Assembly (NCBI RefSeq): GCF_963855985.1
Contig: NC_087104.1
Span: 13,578,001-13,642,000 of the forward strand
Direction: 5' to 3'
DNA length: 64,000 bases
DNA from: Ostrinia nubilalis
Lineage: Eukaryota; Arthropoda; Insecta; Lepidoptera; Crambidae
In this document: in pieces, positions 24,707-34,115 of the stretch
How positions within the stretch are numbered: position 1 is the stretch's first letter
How the letters are laid out: the number at the start of each line of letters is the position of its first letter
Translations under genes and position numbers: made by a program
The notes under the pieces: generated by a model
The model's input: only the letters and a program-made list of their open reading frames with translations
Database searches by the model: none
Told to the model about the DNA's origin: nothing

Positions 24707-25600
24707 GAAGTTTGTTAAGTCACTAACCCAGTTTTGTTTATTTAATTCTTTGTAGGAATGTAACATCTGATTGAAAGTGAAGACAACTTCGTTTAAAGTG
24801 AGAGTTTGCTTCGATTTTAGGGCAGGAGCTAGGTAGTACGCAAACGAACATACTTCGCACACTCAATTACAAACGCGAACGATAAGAAAACTTTGAAATA
24901 AAAAAATCTCTAAAATACCAAAAAATTGTTACTACCGCGATTCAACTCGAGATAAAACGCCATCTATGAGTGAAAAATGGAACTAACTTTTTATGCAAAG
25001 TGCACTACATTTTCAACATATAATGAAACATTCATGCTAATTCACTATCGCCGCCTCCATGGCCACACCTTCGGGAATTCTCGCCGTAGCGGAAACGCAG
25101 GGTATCCTAATTTATGGGGAATCTGTACGAATGCAATCTGCTTAATTGCCGCCGCTGCGAACGATAGGGTATTGCAACGCCTCGTCCGGTAATGAATAGT
25201 TTTAATTTCGTACTACCCTGCAATTTTTCAGCTGTTTATTTTATTTTTATTTTTTATTTTGAGCTTTTAATGGCTAATTTGTCAGCTACCACCAAAGAAT
25301 TCCTAGTAAAATACGAAGGTAGCAGAAATATGTTCAAAATAAAACTTGTGCCGCAGAGCGCCCCAAAGGGTCGCATGAGACCGCGGTAACAAATGATTTC
25401 TAGTGTGTCTCGATTCGATACTTGAAGGGTCAAAACCACATTAGCAAAATTCACATGTAAATAATGTCTTCTTATCATACGCAATCCGTCATTTAGTGAA
25501 CAACATCTTAGTAAAACAGCCTTTTGTCTCTTAGTTCCATCATCAAAGTCTTTATGATTTTAACGGAGAATCAAATTCAATCATTTGCGTCCAGGGAATC
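24707..25600. other. No gene assigned; GC-richer patch
   Basis: 25040-25195 is GC-richer than its surroundings and open on the + strand in two adjoining frames (24977-25192 and 25192-25389). No domain or matching splice sites are seen, so I leave it unassigned. Confidence 0.3.
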
Positions 25601-25609
25601 TAATATCTT

Positions 25610-26095
25610 ACTACTGAACTAAGGACACTTCGTACGAGTGAATCCCGTTTAACCCCCTTAGAATCCCCCGTAAAATCCTTTCTTAGCGGATGCCTAGGTC
25701 ATAACATCTACCTACGTGCCAAATTTCAGCCCGATTCGTCCAGTGGTTTGGGCTATGTGTTCATAGATCACTATGTCAGTCAGTCACCTTTGAGTTCTAG
25801 ATTTTTTTTAAATAAACTATTTCACGGTCACAACAAGCCACAATGAGCCACAAGTTTTTACGTTGTAATACTAATGTTATAAAGCTAAAGAGTTTGTTTA
25901 GTTGAACGCGCTGATTTCAGTAGCTACTGGTCCGATTTGAAAAAAATATTTTATGTTGGATAGCCCATTTATCGAGAAAGACTAGCAGAATATACAGCAG
26001 AAAGTCAATGAAAAAAGTTGCATAAATAGGAAAAATAATCCAAACTGTTTTCACGCGTACGAAGTCGCGGGCACAGCTAGTATATTATAATCTTA
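25610..26095. repeat. Fragments of lepidopteran interspersed repeats
   Basis: 25620-25810 carries CTTCGTACGAGTGAATCCCG, GTGCCAAATTTCAGCCCGAT and TCACTATGTCAGTCAGTCAC. 25880-26090 (+) carries TACTGGTCCGATTTGAAAAA, GGATAGCCCATTTATCGAG and the terminal ACGCGTACGAAGTCGCGGGC. The two lie in opposite orientation and have no coding capacity. Confidence 0.5.
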
Positions 26096-26560
26096 TACTC
26101 ATACCACAGCCGATCCCTAAAGCAGTGAAATACTATGGTTTATAATAAAGCTCGCCATGGTGGCATGTCATGCTATACCACCATAACAGTTAGCGAACAT
26201 TATGTGATCGATACACCATAATTATGTCAGGGAATGTTTACCGATATTTCTGTGTACAAACGGCAGATTAAGGTAAACATTGTTTCTTATTTGGTTGTAA
26301 TACGTGTGGTTTTGCAATGAAACTTCTGATGTGGTTGACTGTACCTTTGAAGTGTTTGTTAGAGCATTAGTTCATGGCATGTTTGGATTGTTTTCTTTTA
26401 AATTTTATTAGAGACCATGTACTTACCTGAAGTTTTTAAAATAGCTAGCTAAAATAGCGCTATCCCAATAAATTGTCCCATAGTCAATTATCATATTTCA
26501 ATTATATTCTATGCTTATCAAATGAATAGGCACTTTAACAGGGCAGATAATTATGTACCA

Positions 26561-26607
26561 TCCTAGACTGCATCTCACTTAACACCAGGTGCGATTGCGG
26601 TCAAATA
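26561..26607 (+). repeat. 47-bp repeat, inverted partner at 28724-28770
   Basis: TCCTAGACTGCATCTCACTT and the following 27 bp, including AGGTGCGATTGCGGTCAAAT, are exactly repeated in inverse orientation at 28724-28770. The pair brackets the candidate host exon at 26981. It is probably a dispersed short repeat. Confidence 0.8.
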
Positions 26608-26980
26608 ATACCTGCCTTGTCTTGCATAAAAAAAAAATAGGACGCTCTGTTTTTTGACATGTTTCTAGGATAATTACCTATAACTTTTCTCAGACTTAAA
26701 AGATTAAAATCGTACTTCTTTTGAATGGACATAGCGTTCGTGTTTCTGAAAAGTATAGAAGCTGAATATTGTTTGAAATTAAACACTTTTCAAGTAGGTA
26801 ACTTGAAAAAATGTACCTACCCAAGTTGTATTGAACGTCTTACTTCAGACGATGGCAATGTTTTATATCCAGGCCTAAATGCTACTAACCAAATTGTATA
26901 CCATAATAATATGTTGCACTTTCGAACAAAACATAGCAACTGCAACTCCTTGCAAACGCGAATCTTTTACACATTTTCAG

Positions 26981-27124
26981 ACGGAAAAGTAAACTCGTGT
27001 CAAAATGAGAAATGCCGACTCTAAACAATATAAAGTCGAGTCACTCGACGCGCCGTCTGCCGAAAATACAGCCTTTGTTTTGGATGAAAATCGAAAAAGA
27101 ATCTCGCGTTCATTAGCGAAGGGT
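26981..27124 (+). CDS. Candidate host first coding exon, unknown product
   Basis: The preceding sequence TTTTACACATTTTCAG is a good splice acceptor and the exon is followed by GTAAGT, a strong donor. From the ATG at 27005 it gives 40 codons (starting MRNADSKQYKVESLDAPSAE, ending RISRSLAKG) and leaves in phase 0. Its codon positions are GC-richer than the AT-rich surroundings. If the intron were retained the frame would run 21 more codons to a stop at 27187. I do not recognise the protein. It might continue at 28874-29005, also phase 0. This could still be chance in non-coding DNA. Confidence 0.3.
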
Positions 27125-27366
27125 GTAAGTTACACGGGGCTCTACCTGGGGCGTATTCTGCGATCGCTCGACAATATGTTTCGTTAATGATGTGGAGTTG
27201 AAATGTTTTAGGTATTTTTTATTGCAGATAAAGGTTATAAAAGTAATTTGTTTTCTGCAGATAGGATTTAAGAAGCGCTAGATATTTTAACTCTACCAGT
27301 TTTTTCGACTTCCATATACAAAATTTAAATTATAAATTGAAAAGGGTTTTTGAAGTTTTTTGAGAA

Positions 27367-27475
27367 TTGGTAGGGTAAAAAGATTATGAGACATGTAGAG
27401 GCTCCTTAAGAGCAAAATGACGATTTGTAAGAACTATTCATTAGTCTAAACAAATAAAGAAATTTTGACTTTGAA
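27367..27475 (+). mobile_element. 3' end of a CR1-like LINE
   Basis: It shares GGTAGGGTAAAAAGATTATG, AGACATGTAGAGGCTCCTTA and ACAAATAAAGAAATTTTGAC with 61126-61238. It ends in a TTTGACTTTG-type tail after an AATAAAG signal. Only the untranslated end remains. Confidence 0.7.
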
Positions 27476-27527
27476 AAAAAAAACTTGCTTGTAACTTTCG
27501 GTATAAAGCTCATTACTTATTAAGCAT

Positions 27528-27575
27528 TTGTATTACTTTTTGAATCTCAATAGCTAGTTTCAAAAAGTAATACAA
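27528..27575. repeat. Short hairpin, 17-bp perfect arms
   Basis: TTGTATTACTTTTTGAA (27528-27544) pairs with 27559-27575 across a 14-nt loop. Its role is unknown. Confidence 0.7.
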
Positions 27576-27721
27576 TGTTTTTCAATACAAAGGTAAAAAT
27601 TAGTTTTCTTTTGGAGTTTATTTACAGCGCTGGACAAACTACAGTTTTTGACGTTCGTAAACATTCATGCGGGGAGCTGTGAAACGCCATCTATCAACAT
27701 GATATCTAACGGGGGTAAAAC

Positions 27722-27760
27722 GAGGTCCACGCGTACGAAGTCGCGGGCGGCCGCTAGTTT
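27722..27760 (+). repeat. Terminal scrap of the (GTCT)n repeat family
   Basis: The CCACGCGTACGAAGTCGCGG...GCCGCTAGT end is identical to the terminus at 43890-43920. The rest of the element is not present next to it. Confidence 0.6.
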
Positions 27761-27764
27761 AATA

Positions 27765-28723
27765 TAATTTTACAAATGTCACAGTGAATACAACAGCATA
27801 CCTCGCATTTATGGGATCAATTACTTGACATAAAAAAACATGTCAATGAAATGTACCTACAGTATTAGGAATAGTATTGTAATAGGTAAAATTTATTTCA
27901 TCTCCTTAGTTATAGTAATAAACCAGAGCTAGATTTCTATAATAATGTTTATGGAGCCTAACAAATAAATTATACATCAATATCTCTTAAAATTGGATAC
28001 AGTTATTTACATTCAGCAAATTATATCGAGCGATTTTCGAAATAGCTGCCCTACCATTTTTAATTTGTACTTCAAGTAAAAACCTGAGGGCACACGAGAC
28101 GGAGGTTGCGCGTGGAAAGCGAAAAAAGCCATTTTTTTGTTTTGACAGAACAAGGGTTGACTGTTGATTGAAAGGACAGGAAATTTAGACCTGCGGAATA
28201 CCTGTATATACCTGCGGTGAGTATTTACTTTGGAAATACCTTTTATTTTGTACCGAATACGACGTCAATTCGTCGTAGCACCAATAAATAAATACTTACA
28301 ACTTTTATATTATACTAGCGACCCGCCCCTACTTCGCACAGGTACAATGTAGGTACCTACTCGTATTGTACTTAAAAACCTTTCTCTTGAGTCATTCTAT
28401 ACAGGGTGTTAGGTAAATGTGTTTATAAGCCGACACGAGCTCATGGTGAAGTCAGAAAATTGATAATATCATCATTTTAATTAATTTAATTTTTATACAA
28501 ATCTGATTTTATAAATTTTATTTTGTATGAAAATTTAAAGTGAAGTGACTGGTTTTTTTATGTAACATACGACGGCACATTGAATCTTGTGTAGTTTTTT
28601 TTTGCAAAAAATATAATCATCTATCAGGTTTATTATATTTCTTTAATAAGAACATATTTTTTATAGAGCAAACATTATACCAGCCCAGTAAGTCGGTAAT
28701 TTTTTAATGCATATCAAGGCAAG
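27765..28723. other. No gene; repeat scraps
   Basis: A repeat end lies at about 28315-28350 (ACTAGCGACCCGCCCCTACT). The rest is AT-rich and unassigned, and would lie in the intron of the candidate host gene. Confidence 0.35.
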
Positions 28724-28770
28724 TATTTGACCGCAATCGCACCTGGTGTTAAGTGAGATGCAGTCTAGGA
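28724..28770 (-). repeat. 47-bp inverted partner of 26561-26607
   Basis: Exact inverse complement of 26561-26607. Confidence 0.8.
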
Positions 28771-28873
28771 CGTATTGTCCTGCAACTGTAGATTGACATA
28801 CAGAAAGTGTTATATTTATTCTTAAATCTGTTATATTAAAAGCTGTATCATAAAAGTTTTTCGTTTTTTTCAG

Positions 28874-29005
28874 TCCCTAGCTGTTACTAAGATGAGGTTA
28901 GCTTACAGAAGTGACCTTCAATGCATAACGTCTGCAACCTTCAGAGCTACACGGTTTTGTTCTCGTCGGCGGACGACTGCTCATTTACCCCCGGGCGGGA
29001 GCTCG
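28874..29005 (+). CDS. Candidate host internal exon, unknown product
   Basis: It is preceded by a long pyrimidine tract ending TTTTTTTCAG and followed by GTAAGA. The 132 bp are exactly 44 codons, open throughout in the frame beginning SLAVTKMRLAYRSDLQ and ending HLPPGGSS. Both edges are phase 0, matching the donor at 27124. There is no recognised domain; the arginine/threonine-rich middle is not family-typical. It could be a non-coding exon or chance. Confidence 0.25.
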
Positions 29006-29952
29006 GTAAGAATGATATTGCATTATCCGTGGCCTCGACCTTCAGGGAACAAGGTTTTATAACATGTCTGTAAGCGTGCACTTAGTTTGGGGCAAAGACT
29101 AAACTGTGCAGAAGTGCCGGTCATTTAAGTTAGTTGTTTCTGCCTACTGTTAGTATATCAAAAACAGAAATGCATCTCTTGTCTTTGCAACGGGGCGTCT
29201 TAGCTAGCTCAGTCTGACACCCCGCTGTTTAGTACTAAGTCCCAGTTCGCCTTCTGCGATGAGGGATGTGTACCTATCCAGGATGCCTACAGGGATATTT
29301 GACCAAGGAAACGCACAATCAATAACACAATGGCACTTTATAATCTGGGTTCCACAATAGTCCACTTATTCTAGTTTCACTGACTCTAAATCGCTATCGT
29401 TTAATAATGAGCAAGTTTACAAGTACTTTACAAGTTATATCACAATTTACTAATTACAACAAGAGGAATAACGACGCGCCCGGTTCGCGTCCCGAGACTA
29501 GTTTACGTATCCGCGAGAGGGGCGGCGCCCTGTGCGAGGTTTAGCGAGTGTTAGTTTGGATACTTATAACTAGGGGGGTAGGACGTGGTTCAATAGCTCG
29601 AGCCAGAGACCAAAGTCCTCTGATGAGTATGATACCACTGGGAAAGGGCGTCGGACCTACGTGGCGAGGGGGTATGAAGTTCAGGAAGGGTGGCAGCGGG
29701 ATTGCTACCGCAGGTTGGGAGTGAGTATTGCATGCACTACTCGGTAAGGACGAGAACCGATAGGCTATCAACGATAGAACGTCTCGAATCGACAATTAGA
29801 TCACCTGACCGAGTTAACGAGGTATCGAATCAAGCCAGAGTCGAACAGTTAGGGTTAGTGGGAACAGTGTGGGTAGCTATTCGCTAGGGACTCTGTGCAA
29901 TGCAGCCGAGGGAACGATAGACGCGCGCGCGAACGTCTGGCTGTTGCAATGG
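29006..29952. other. GC-rich block of unknown nature (left part)
   Basis: From about 29460 the DNA is clearly GC-richer than average. It continues after the hAT insertion at 31750 and onward into the Jockey 5' region. The frames on both strands (29541-29887) are short with no domain. It may be part of a retroelement untranslated region or a host CpG-rich promoter. Confidence 0.3.
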
Positions 29953-30095
29953 CTCCCGAGTAGGATTGGGTAAAAAATATCGATATATCAAAATATCGAT
30001 ATTTTTTCAGAAAAATATCGATATTAATTAGCGATATTTTTTCCGGCGATATATCAATTTTCGATATTTATTTTCAGATATCAAAATCGATATAT

Positions 30096-31274
30096 CGTCA
30101 GTTGCAGGTTCACTTGGGGTAACTGACAAAATACAGTTTTTCAGTAGAGCCGTTTAAAGTTTTTTTTCGTCTTAAATCGGACATAACTTTTTTTCTATTA
30201 AACCATTTTTGGATCTGTTTTTACAGAAATGCTTAGAATTCTACGCGGTTTCAGATTAAATAAAAATAATTATCTAATATGTCTTAGTTAAGGAAATAAA
30301 TTGCAGTTACACCAATGTATTTTTGTACTTTTGACAGTTACACTAATTTTACACCATACTTTTGGAAAAAACATAGGTCAAATTGGTGTAAGTACTGCCC
30401 AAATTAAAATTATTTGATGCATTTGCTGGGTTTTGTTTACTTAATTGCTGTATAATTTATGTAAAAGTATAAAAAAATAAGAGAATTCATGAAAAAAATA
30501 ACATTTTGTCGATTTCTTTATTTTTTTTTAATTTTATTACAAGTAACTTTTATTTTATTCATTAAAAAATGTTAAAAAAGCCACGAAAATCAAGAATGTG
30601 TATTTAATTTTTTTAAGACAGAAATATTGAAATAACTAAAGTATTACTGTGAAACTAAGTAATTTCAATATTTTTTTAAGCTTTGACTTACCAATACCGT
30701 ATTTAGCTCTACGGGGCAACTTAAACTGAAAACAAAATGGATTTAATTTCCCACCTCTTTATAGCAATGTTGTATTAAGGTCATGAGTACTACAGCAGTA
30801 AAAGTAACAGAGTAACAACAGGTTAATGTTAGCAACGCGCAGTGACGCCTAGTTGGCTGGATAGTTTGCTCAATTTCAATATTTTTTTTTTGTTGAGCTA
30901 ACTTTAACTTCATTAACTGATACTGCTGGTATAATAATAATGTAATATGCCTTAAAACTTTCTAAATTCCTATTTTATTTAATGTTATAAACCTTAGCAA
31001 ATCAGTGTAATTGCAAAGTTTTGTAGCAAAATTTTTACATTATTACAGATACACCAATTCAACCTGGTAAAATTATTACAATGTCAGTTACACCAAAATT
31101 GTGAAGGAAATCTGAAAAGTTCACACCTGAAAATGTCCGTGTAATTGTAATTTTTTTAAAGCTAGAATTTTTTTACGTATACCATTCGAAAGAGCAGAAA
31201 AAACTAAGAAAAACTGTATATTTAACTCAAAAACCGTATTTTGTCAGTTACCCCAAGTGAACCTGCAACTGACG
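30096..31274. mobile_element. Nested element with 39-bp perfect terminal inverted repeats
   Basis: The ends (30096-30134 and 31236-31274) are identical inverted copies over 39 bp. They begin CGTCAGTTGCAGGTTCACTT and include GGGGTAACTGACAAAATAC. ATAT flanks both sides (30092-30095, 31275-31278), possibly the TSD. CAGTTACACYAA-like motifs recur inside both arms (near 30305, 30338 and 31084). There is no transposase frame; I cannot assign a superfamily. Confidence 0.75.
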
Positions 31275-31324
31275 ATATTTTAATATTTTTAAAGCTCTGC
31301 TATTGCTCTTAAATGGTTCTCTCG

Positions 31325-31492
31325 GATATTGCTCTTAAATATTTGATATGTCAGGCATCTTCAGTGTCATCTGAAAGGGTAGCTTCAGTGGTAAATTTGG
31401 CTGTGCCAAATGATAGGAGCAGACTTACAGGAGAACACATCAAACAAAGAGTGCTCCTGATGTCAATATCAGACAAATACTGGTTTGAATAA
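31325..31492 (+). pseudogene. hAT transposase C-terminal dimerisation remnant
   Basis: An open frame, DIALKYLICQASSVSSERVA through NDRSRLTGEHIKQRVLLMS and ISDKYWFE to a TAA stop, matches the hAT C-terminal dimerisation motif (A-S/T-S-x-x-SER-V-x-S followed by a R-x-R-L block). The N-terminal zinc finger and the catalytic DDE portion are absent. This fragment fixes the element's + orientation. Confidence 0.85.
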
Positions 31493-31749
31493 TGTTTTTT
31501 TGTCAATCTTTAATTGCTCATTCGAAAAAATAAATTGAAATATTACAACTTGAGTTGAAACAGCGACATGTGTTTTCTTTAAAATTTAGATAATTTTGGC
31601 CATTTTTATAAATAATTGCAAATTGGGCAAAAAATATCGATATATCGAAATATCGATATTTCTTGGGCGATATATATCGATATATTTGAAAAATATCGAT
31701 ACGATAAATATCGATATTTTTTTTCCGTTTGCCCATCCCTACTCCCGAG

Positions 31750-32511
31750 CGAATGCTAGGCGCCCGCGGTCGCCGCCGTCTCATATATTAGCTCGGTCCG
31801 TGCGGCGTGCGGCCGCGAGTATTCGCTTCGCATCGCTCGCACGGTACGGACGTGCGCTCCGCCTCGCCCGCCCGCTCGCATGCGCTGCGCTCCGAGTTCC
31901 TCGAGCTTATCGCCCTCGCTCTGCGAGTCTTGTTTCTGTGGTGTTTTGTCACAATTACGTGGCTTGCCCGCGGCTGCGCTTGGGATACCTAACGGTGATA
32001 ACGAACAAGCGTAGTTAAACGCCTTTCTAAAGGCGGTTCGGTTCGATTGGGAGCGACCGACAGTGCCTTTTTCAAGGCGCTGAAATTTCCTGCCGCCGCC
32101 GGTATATTAGGCTGTGAACCTTGGCCTCCTGGAAGGCACGTTTGAGAGGGTGAGGCGTTCCTCCTCGCCCTTGAGACACTCGGTTTCACAGTCTTTTCAC
32201 TGCCGGGCGTGACCCCCCCTACCCCTCCCTACTTTCCATCCCTGAAGGAGCGTATCCCTGGTTGTTTTTGCGACCGGGGCCCTCCTGAAGGACTGCTAGG
32301 AGTAGGTACTCACCCTACGTCGCGGCGTTGCTACGTTGCGGCGTAGTTACATTGGCTAGGGCACACTTTTCCGACACACCCCGCTCGGTTTACACCGACT
32401 GTGCGGGACTTACACACCGCTATAACCACCGAGTTTCTTGCCGGCTCTTCTCGGTGGTTGCGACTTGCGAACCGGTGTAGATTCACGCGTCGCGAATCTC
32501 AACTCCATGCC
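31750..32511 (+). other. GC-rich DNA and Jockey 5' untranslated region
   Basis: The first part (about 31750-31990) continues the GC-rich host-like block and contains a TATA-like CATATATTAG near 31781. The later part is presumably the 5' UTR of the Jockey element, but no target duplication of the 3' flank (CTCTCCGTGCTCGG) was found to mark the start. An upstream ATG at 32507 opens an 8-codon frame that overlaps the ORF1 start. Confidence 0.45.
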
Positions 32512-34113
32512 ATGGACACGGAGGAACTCCTAAAGTTCCTCCGGGCCACTCACCCGGAGGTCCTCTCCGGGTTTAAAGCCCACATACGGGCAAAATCCCT
32601 CGCAAGCTCCGTATATGAGGAGCCTGCTTCCCCGTCATGTCCCGAGGACGCCATGTGCGATCCTAACTTGGCCCCGCTACCAATCCCGCTCACGAACGAC
32701 CACTCTATTGTCATAGAGCACCAATCCCATGCCCCCAGTAGGGACATGGAATGTGACTCTGTCTCAGACGCAGATGACGGTGGCTTCACTACCGTCAGTC
32801 GTCCGAAGAGGACCCGCAAATCCGCGGCCTCTCCCCCTCCTTCCCCCCCTGCGAAGGCGCTGAAGGCCAACTCGGGCCTCTCTCAGCCCTCGCAATCTTC
32901 CCAGCCCTCCGGCACGCAGTCGAGCACCGGGCGGACTGCCAGAGTCCCCCCAGTCTTTGTCCAGGACAAGGCGTCCTGGAACAAGATTTCCGGCGCGCTC
33001 AAGGAGCGCCACATCAATTTCTCGCACGCTAAGTCGTGCAACGTAGGCATTAAGGTGTCTTTGTCCACCTCGGACGAGCACCGAGCCCTAACACGGTTCC
33101 TAGATGAAAACCGTATCGGTTATCATACCTTCCCTCGCGAGGAGGAAAGGGAGCTGCGGGTTGTTATCCGTGGCCTTCCCAAGGAGCTAGACTCCGCCTC
33201 CATCTTGGCCGACCTCAAGGCACAAAACTTTCCCGTCAAACAGGTTCACCGTCTGTACAGGACTCGTACACGTGAACCATTTGACCTTGTCCAAGTAGTC
33301 TTGGACTATTCCAACGAAGCGAAATCGATTTTCAATTTGAAAACGGTTTGCTTCATCTCCGGGCTCAAAGTTGAGCCACCCCGAAAGCGCGGCGCTCCCG
33401 GCCAGTGCCACCGCTGTCAACATTACGGGCACGCTGCCCGTAATTGTCACGCCCGTCCTAGGTGCGTCAAGTGCCTAGGCGATCACGGCACAGCCGACTG
33501 TGTCCGTGACAAGGCCACAGCCACCGAACCACCGAGCTGCATACTGTGTGGTAGCCAGGGTCATCCTGCGAATTATCGCGGTTGTCCCCGGGCTCCACGC
33601 ACTCAGCCGCGTGCCCCCATCCCCTCTGCCCCCAGGCAGATCAATGCTACTCGCAACTTTGCGGTAGCAAGTGAGGCTCCTAGCCTCCGCCCCAACAGGC
33701 CCAATGCTTGGGCTAGGCCTCTGGCCTACACCCAGGCTGCCAGCCTTACTCCCACACCCACCCAAACAGCTGTGGCCCCACCCGCGCTCCAGCAGGCTCC
33801 TCAACCCCACCCAGCCCCTAAGGCTACGCCAAAGGCACCTGCCCAACAGGCGCCTAACCCAAGTCCCCCTGCCCCTAAGGCACCAGCCCACAAAGTCCCG
33901 GCCCCTCAGGCCAAGCCCCAGCCTTCACATTCACCTGCGGCTGACATTAAGTTGGTCAGAGACTTCTTTGGCCAAATTAATGTCGGCGAGATGTTTGTGA
34001 TCGCCGCAAAACTGCGCGCGACTAATGGCGAAGGCAACATCATGGATAGGTTATCTATCCTCGCCGAACACGTAGACTTTTGCTACGCTATCTCCTCTTT
34101 CCACGCTCCGTAA
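32512..34113 (+). CDS. Jockey ORF1: Gag-like RNA-binding protein (533 aa)
   Basis: In non-LTR elements this protein binds element RNA and forms the ribonucleoprotein. I chose the ATG at 32512 because it has G at -3 and +4; the frame is open further upstream only from non-ATG codons. The N-terminal ~190 residues are low-complexity (acidic, then a lysine/serine/proline stretch). The middle (about 195-295) resembles the domain preceding the knuckles in arthropod Gag-like proteins. Three zinc knuckles follow: CHRCQHYGHAARNC (299-312), CVKCLGDHGTADC (318-330) and CILCGSQGHPANYRGC (343-358). Residues about 390-490 are proline/alanine-rich. The stop overlaps the ORF2 start. All cysteines and histidines are present. 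Confidence 0.95.
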   Translation: MDTEELLKFLRATHPEVLSGFKAHIRAKSLASSVYEEPASPSCPEDAMCDPNLAPLPIPLTNDHSIVIEHQSHAPSRDMECDSVSDADDGGFTTVSRPKRTRKSAASPPPSPPAKALKANSGLSQPSQSSQPSGTQSSTGRTARVPPVFVQDKASWNKISGALKERHINFSHAKSCNVGIKVSLSTSDEHRALTRFLDENRIGYHTFPREEERELRVVIRGLPKELDSASILADLKAQNFPVKQVHRLYRTRTREPFDLVQVVLDYSNEAKSIFNLKTVCFISGLKVEPPRKRGAPGQCHRCQHYGHAARNCHARPRCVKCLGDHGTADCVRDKATATEPPSCILCGSQGHPANYRGCPRAPRTQPRAPIPSAPRQINATRNFAVASEAPSLRPNRPNAWARPLAYTQAASLTPTPTQTAVAPPALQQAPQPHPAPKATPKAPAQQAPNPSPPAPKAPAHKVPAPQAKPQPSHSPAADIKLVRDFFGQINVGEMFVIAAKLRATNGEGNIMDRLSILAEHVDFCYAISSFHAP

Positions 34114-34115
34114 TG
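34111..34115 (+). promoter_or_regulatory. TAATG stop-start overlap coupling ORF1 and ORF2
   Basis: The ORF1 stop TAA and ORF2 start ATG share one A. The same UAAUG arrangement is known to drive termination-reinitiation in the Bombyx element SART1 (R1 clade). Use of the same mechanism here is inferred. Confidence 0.8.

Larger units (their letters stand above)
29961..31741 (+). mobile_element. hAT element, internally deleted, with a transposase remnant
   Basis: The left end TAGGATTGGGTAAAAAATAT mirrors the right end CCGTTTGCCCATCCCTA. The flanks are perfect 8-bp duplications, CTCCCGAG, at 29953-29960 and 31742-31749. Both subterminal zones are dense in ATATCGATAT. It contains the last ~55 codons of a hAT transposase (31325-31492) and a nested 1.18-kb element, so about 600 bp belong to the hAT itself. 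Confidence 0.88.

Noticed and set aside
26725..27024. 99-codon + frame overlapping the candidate exon
   Set aside because: It is in a different frame from the splice-supported exon and ends just inside it. No domain.
29200..32000. LTR retrotransposon with a long terminal repeat
   Set aside because: The GC-rich block with a TATA-like site suggested an LTR, but I found no second copy, primer-binding site or polyprotein.
31596..32018. 140-codon + frame and its minus partner
   Set aside because: It begins inside the hAT terminal ATCGAT repeats and runs into GC-rich DNA. No domain; composition-driven.
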